In this document: piece by piece, positions 61,105-64,000 of the stretch
Layout of the letters: every line of letters begins with the position of its first letter
Position numbering within the stretch: position 1 is the stretch's first letter
Origin: Curtobacterium sp. L6-1
GTDB lineage: Bacteria; Actinomycetota; Actinomycetes; Actinomycetales; Microbacteriaceae
Direction: 5' to 3'
Length of the DNA: 64,000 nucleotides
Assembly: GCF_018885305.1 (NCBI RefSeq)
Contig: NZ_CP076544.1
Coordinates: forward strand, 2,170,001 to 2,234,000
Program-made: the position numbers and the translations under genes
The notes under the pieces: generated by a model
The model's input: the letters and a program-made list of their open reading frames with translations, nothing else
What the model was told of the DNA's origin: nothing
Database searches by the model: none

Positions 61105-61152
61105 GACGGACGGGAGGCCCGGTACCAGCTGGTACCGGGCCTCCCGTCCGTC
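61105..61152. terminator. Perfect 48-nt palindrome, GGGAGGCC type
   Basis: Two 24-nt arms (each containing GACGGACGGGAGGCCCGG or its complement) meet at CAG-CTG without a loop. It follows the DinB stop by a few bases and would form a very stable hairpin. Confidence 0.85.
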
Positions 61153-61189
61153 ACGTGGCGCGTGCGCGGCGTCGGAACGCCGCGTCAAC

Positions 61190-61223
61190 GCCGAGACGCC
61201 GCCGGATCCGGCGGCGTCTCGGC
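61190..61223. terminator. Perfect 34-nt palindrome, GAGACGCCGCCGG type
   Basis: GCCGAGACGCCGCCGG and its complement flank AT. It lies 40 bp before the end of the DEAD-box gene on the opposite strand and matches the terminator at 38467. It probably terminates the helicase transcript. A related small hairpin follows on its right. Confidence 0.8.
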
Positions 61224-61264
61224 GCTTCGACGGCGTCTCGGACAGACGCCGTCGTGTCGCGCGG

Positions 61265-63439
61265 TCAGCGCGCGGCGAGTTCCGCGAGGATGCGGTCGCC
61301 GGGACCGCTCTCGACGAGGTCCGCCTCGATCTCGGCGTGCTCGAGGATGCCCTCGATCTTGCGACGACGGCTGCGCGGGACGATCGTGACGACCGTGCCC
61401 TCCTTGCCTGCACGACCCGTCCGGCCGGAGCGGTGCATGTACGCCTTGTAGTCGTCCGGCGCGTCCGCCTGTACGACGAGCGAGACGTCGTCGACGTGGA
61501 TGCCGCGGGCGGCGACGTCGGTGGCGACGAGCACGTTCACCCGGCCGCTGGTGAGCAGCTGCAGGTTGCGCGTGCGCCGCGACTGGTTGAGGTCGCCGTG
61601 CAGCGAAGTCGCGCGGATGCCGGCGTCCTCGAACTGGTCGGCCAGGCGCTCGGCGTAGGCACGGGTGCGGGCGAAGACGATCGTCTTGCCCTCACCGGCG
61701 ACGAGCTCCTCGAGGACCCGGTCCTTGTCGCGCTGCTCGACCACGAGCACACGGTGGTCGATGGTCGAGGAGGACTGGTCCTCACCCGCCACCTCGTGCA
61801 CGCTCGGCTCGTGCAGGAACTCCTCGACGAGGGCCGCCACCTGGGTGTCGAGCGTCGCGCTGAACAGGAGCTTCTGGGCGCGGTTGCCCTGCGGGGTCAC
61901 CTCGGCCGTGGCGGAGAGGATCTCCTGCACCGGCTCGAGGAAGCCGAGGTCGCACATGTGGTCGGCCTCGTCGAGCACGGAGATGACGACCTCGCTGAGG
62001 TCGAGCGTCCCCTTCTTCATGAGGTCCTGCACGCGGCCCGGGGTCCCGACGATGATGTCGACCCCGCGCTGGAGGGCACCCTCCTGACGGCCGTACGGGA
62101 CACCGCCGTAGATCTGCGTGGTGAAGAGCCCCACCGAACGGGCGATCGGCTGCACCGTGCGGTCGATCTGCAGGGCGAGCTCACGCGTCGGCGCGAGGAT
62201 GAGCGCACGCGGGGCGCGGCCCATCTTCCGCTTCGTGCCGCCGCCGTGCTCCATGAGCTTCTCGACGAGGGGCGCACCGAACGCGATGGTCTTGCCGGAT
62301 CCGGTCCGACCGCGGCCCAGGACGTCCTTGCCGGCGATGACGTCGGGGATCGTCGCCGCCTGGATCGGGAACGGGCTGCTGGCGCCGAGCTCGGCCAGGG
62401 CGCGCGAGATGTTGCCGCCGATGCCGAGGTCGCCGAAGGTCACGCCCTCGACGTCCGCGGCGACGATGGACTCGGCCTGGAGCTTGTCGAGCTTGACGTC
62501 GTCGGCGGGGACGAAGTGCCCGCGCGGGGCGTCGTCGCGACGCGGGGCGCGGTCGGTGCGGTCGAACGAGCGCGGGGCGCGGTCCTCGCGGTCGAAACGA
62601 CGCGGGCGGTCGTCGTTGTCCCGACGCGGGGCGCGGTCGGTGCGGTCGAACGAGCGCGGTGCGCGCTCGTCGCGGTCGAAGCGACGCGGACGGTCGTCGT
62701 TGTCCCGACGCGGGGCGCGGTCGGTGCGGTCGAACGAACGCGGCGCACGGTCGTCACGGTTGAACGAGCGCGGGGCGTCGTTGTCACGACGCGGGGCACG
62801 GTCGTTGCGGTCGAAGCTGCGGGGAGCGCGGTCGTCACGGTCGAAGCGACGCGGGCGGTCGTCGTTGTCACGACGGGGCGCACGGTCGTTGCGGTCGAAG
62901 CTGCGGGGAGCGCGGTCGTCACGGTCGAAGCGACGCGGGCGGTCGTCGTTGTCACGACGGGGCGCGCGGTCGGTGCGGTCGAAGCTGCGGGGAGCGCGGT
63001 CGTCACGGTCGAAGCGACGCGGGCGGTCGTCGTTGTCACGACGGGGCGCGCGGTCGGTGCGGTCGAAGCTGCGGGGAGCGCGGTCGTCACGGTCGAAGCG
63101 AAGCGGGCGGTCGTCGTTGTCACGACGGGGGGCACGGTCGTTCCGGTCGAAGCTGCGCGGGGCGCGGTCGTCACCGCGTGCGGGACGGCCCGCACCGCGG
63201 GGCTCCCATGCCGGACGGCTGCCGCGGCTGTCGCGCGGCTCCCAGTTCGGGCGCTCGCCCGAGGACGGGCGCGAGCGACGCTCGTCGGCGTCCCAGCGCT
63301 GCTTCTGGCGGGGAGCGGTCGGGTCGGCGGCACGGAAGCCGCGGTGCTTGGCGCTGCGAGCGGCAGGGGTGCCGTTCGGGTGGCGCGTGCGGTCGGAACG
63401 GTCGGCGCGGGAGTTCGCGCCCTTGTCGTACGGGGCCAT
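61265..63439 (-). CDS. DEAD-box RNA helicase with a long Arg/Asp repeat tract
   Basis: A 724-residue helicase. Residues ~90-305 are a low-complexity tract of about eight 28-residue repeats alternating DDRAPRSFDR, TDRAPRRDND and DRPRRFDR. The core starts near 330: GRGRTGSGKTIAFGAP (motif I), PTRELALQ (Ia), SVLDEADHM (II), LFSATLD (III), VLVATDVAARGIHVDD (V) and HRSGRTGRAG (VI). RNA unwinding, perhaps at low temperature or in RNA decay, is typical. The repeat tract is RNA-binding and phase-separating in character, which is inferred. The 5' untranslated region may be long, since PPK2 ends 259 bp upstream. Confidence 0.95.
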   Translation of the reverse strand: MAPYDKGANSRADRSDRTRHPNGTPAARSAKHRGFRAADPTAPRQKQRWDADERRSRPSSGERPNWEPRDSRGSRPAWEPRGAGRPARGDDRAPRSFDRNDRAPRRDNDDRPLRFDRDDRAPRSFDRTDRAPRRDNDDRPRRFDRDDRAPRSFDRTDRAPRRDNDDRPRRFDRDDRAPRSFDRNDRAPRRDNDDRPRRFDRDDRAPRSFDRNDRAPRRDNDAPRSFNRDDRAPRSFDRTDRAPRRDNDDRPRRFDRDERAPRSFDRTDRAPRRDNDDRPRRFDREDRAPRSFDRTDRAPRRDDAPRGHFVPADDVKLDKLQAESIVAADVEGVTFGDLGIGGNISRALAELGASSPFPIQAATIPDVIAGKDVLGRGRTGSGKTIAFGAPLVEKLMEHGGGTKRKMGRAPRALILAPTRELALQIDRTVQPIARSVGLFTTQIYGGVPYGRQEGALQRGVDIIVGTPGRVQDLMKKGTLDLSEVVISVLDEADHMCDLGFLEPVQEILSATAEVTPQGNRAQKLLFSATLDTQVAALVEEFLHEPSVHEVAGEDQSSSTIDHRVLVVEQRDKDRVLEELVAGEGKTIVFARTRAYAERLADQFEDAGIRATSLHGDLNQSRRTRNLQLLTSGRVNVLVATDVAARGIHVDDVSLVVQADAPDDYKAYMHRSGRTGRAGKEGTVVTIVPRSRRRKIEGILEHAEIEADLVESGPGDRILAELAAR
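62525..63175. repeat. 84-bp tandem repeats coding for the helicase N-terminal tract
   Basis: Near-identical 84-bp units encode the 28-residue repeats. Anchors such as CTGCGGGGAGCGCGG recur exactly 84 bp apart (for example 62901 and 62985). At least six units are clear; one is shortened. Slippage here would add or remove whole 28-residue blocks. Confidence 0.85.
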
Positions 63440-63698
63440 GAGTGCTTTCCGGGGTGCAGACGTACCACGCAGCCCGGCAGCGACATCGGCGGGGGCGGCT
63501 CGTGGAGAGGGGGTTCATCGCGACGTCGATCGACGCGACTCCAGCCCTCGAACTACACAACACCCAAACACGTCCGCGGCTCGCGGCCGCGGTGTCGAAG
63601 GCCGACCGAACGAGTCTACGCGACCGGGCGCGATGAGGCCACCCCGGTCGGGCCGGAGGCGGCGTGACGGGGGTGGGGCGGGCCTCCCGGCCGGCCGG
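63440..63698. other. Intergenic region upstream of the DEAD-box gene
   Basis: No gene is visible. The stretch presumably holds the promoter and a 5' leader of the helicase mRNA. A GGCCTCCCGGCC motif lies near the PPK2 end. I see no defined riboswitch. Confidence 0.45.
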
Positions 63699-64000
63699 TC
63701 AGGACGCGGCGAGCCGCTGGCGCTGCTCGGCGACGTCGAAGTCCGCCGCCGGCCACGACAGGTGCATGTCCTCGAGGGCGCGGAGCAGCAGCTGCTGGAC
63801 GGCGAGCCGGGCGTACCACTTGCGGTTCGCCGGCACGACGTACCAGGGCGCCTGCTCGGTCGACGTCCGGTCGAACGCCACCTGGTACGCCTCCTGGTAC
63901 TCGTCCCAGCGCAGGCGCTCGTCGATGTCCGCGGGGTTGAACTTCCAGTGCTTGTCCGGGCGGTCGAGTCGGTCGCCGAGGCGTTCGCGCTGCTCGTCCT
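63699..64000 (-). CDS. ppk2: Polyphosphate kinase 2 family protein, 3' part
   Basis: The window cuts this gene; about 100 C-terminal codons are present. KHWKFNPADIDERLRWDEYQ, then TEQAPWYVVPANRKWYARLA, is the strongly conserved C-terminal block of PPK2. The enzyme moves phosphate between polyphosphate and nucleotides. The Walker motifs would lie in the missing N-terminal part. The subclass (AMP, ADP or both) cannot be judged. Confidence 0.92.
   Translation of the reverse strand, partial: DEQRERLGDRLDRPDKHWKFNPADIDERLRWDEYQEAYQVAFDRTSTEQAPWYVVPANRKWYARLAVQQLLLRALEDMHLSWPAADFDVAEQRQRLAAS

Noticed and set aside
62525..63175. Regular repeats that could suggest a CRISPR or assembly artefact
   Set aside because: They stay in frame within the helicase and encode a coherent 28-residue unit. 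Assembly error cannot be excluded, but coding is clear.

Overview
This is a 64 kb piece of a high-GC Actinomycetota chromosome. The gene families (class E sortase, SipW/TasA-type export, ER-type signal peptidase, MAB_1171c-like membrane protein, 6C RNA, many GTG starts with 4-nt ATGA/GTGA overlaps) fit Microbacteriaceae, perhaps Curtobacterium or a relative. The genus is an inference; no rRNA is present to settle it.

Accessory region, about 1-9,700. It is visibly less GC-rich than the rest and rich in decayed genes. It holds an unknown two-TM protein, a GNAT enzyme, two copies of an NTF2-like gene (one intact, one a pseudogene), a protein with two DUF723-like repeats, an orphan helicase-associated-domain protein, and three copies of a tyrosine-recombinase-like gene (one remnant, two intact). 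The two intact copies lack the catalytic tyrosine and most of the other active-site residues. The third copy overlaps by ATGA a DDE transposase-like gene with an IS4-type Y-R-E-K signature. The region ends next to the 3' end of a tRNA-Gln(UUG) gene, the usual side for island insertion.

10-23 kb. A MarR regulator converges on an ABC-F ATPase. A PLDc_N protein and an orphan, AT-richer type I R-subunit-like nuclease follow. Next is a molybdenum cofactor operon on the minus strand (moeA-moaC-mogA/moaB-moaE). Divergent from it are an MTA-phosphorylase-like gene, an NAD-dependent epimerase, a GT2 glycosyltransferase, a DUF2064 protein and a methyltransferase, mostly chained by 4-nt overlaps. This looks like a sugar- or nucleoside-derived conjugate pathway related in logic to arsenosugar clusters.

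23-46 kb. Mostly chromosomal genes: phosphoglucomutase, a DHA2 multidrug transporter with a large extra-membrane insert, lipoate ligase, SMP-30 lactonase, signal peptidase I, a 6C small RNA, a chained XRE / ImmA-IrrE peptidase / membrane protein / hydrolase operon, a PiT phosphate transporter, acetamidase, an SDR enzyme divergent from a MarR-MFS pair, an alpha-E protein, a second MarR regulator with clear operator palindromes, and a beta-hydroxyacid dehydrogenase.

45-64 kb. Envelope and DNA-repair genes: an M23 peptidase, PlsC-like acyltransferase, RecQ, CPBP protease, DMT transporter, a frameshifted ypeA-type acetyltransferase, class E sortase, SbcCD, a TasA-like protein with a SipW peptidase carrying an extra exported domain, a MarR-DinB pair, a DEAD-box helicase with a long 28-residue repeat tract, and the 3' part of a PPK2 gene cut by the window end. 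Many operons end in palindromes built on GGGAGGCC or GAGACGCCGCCGG.
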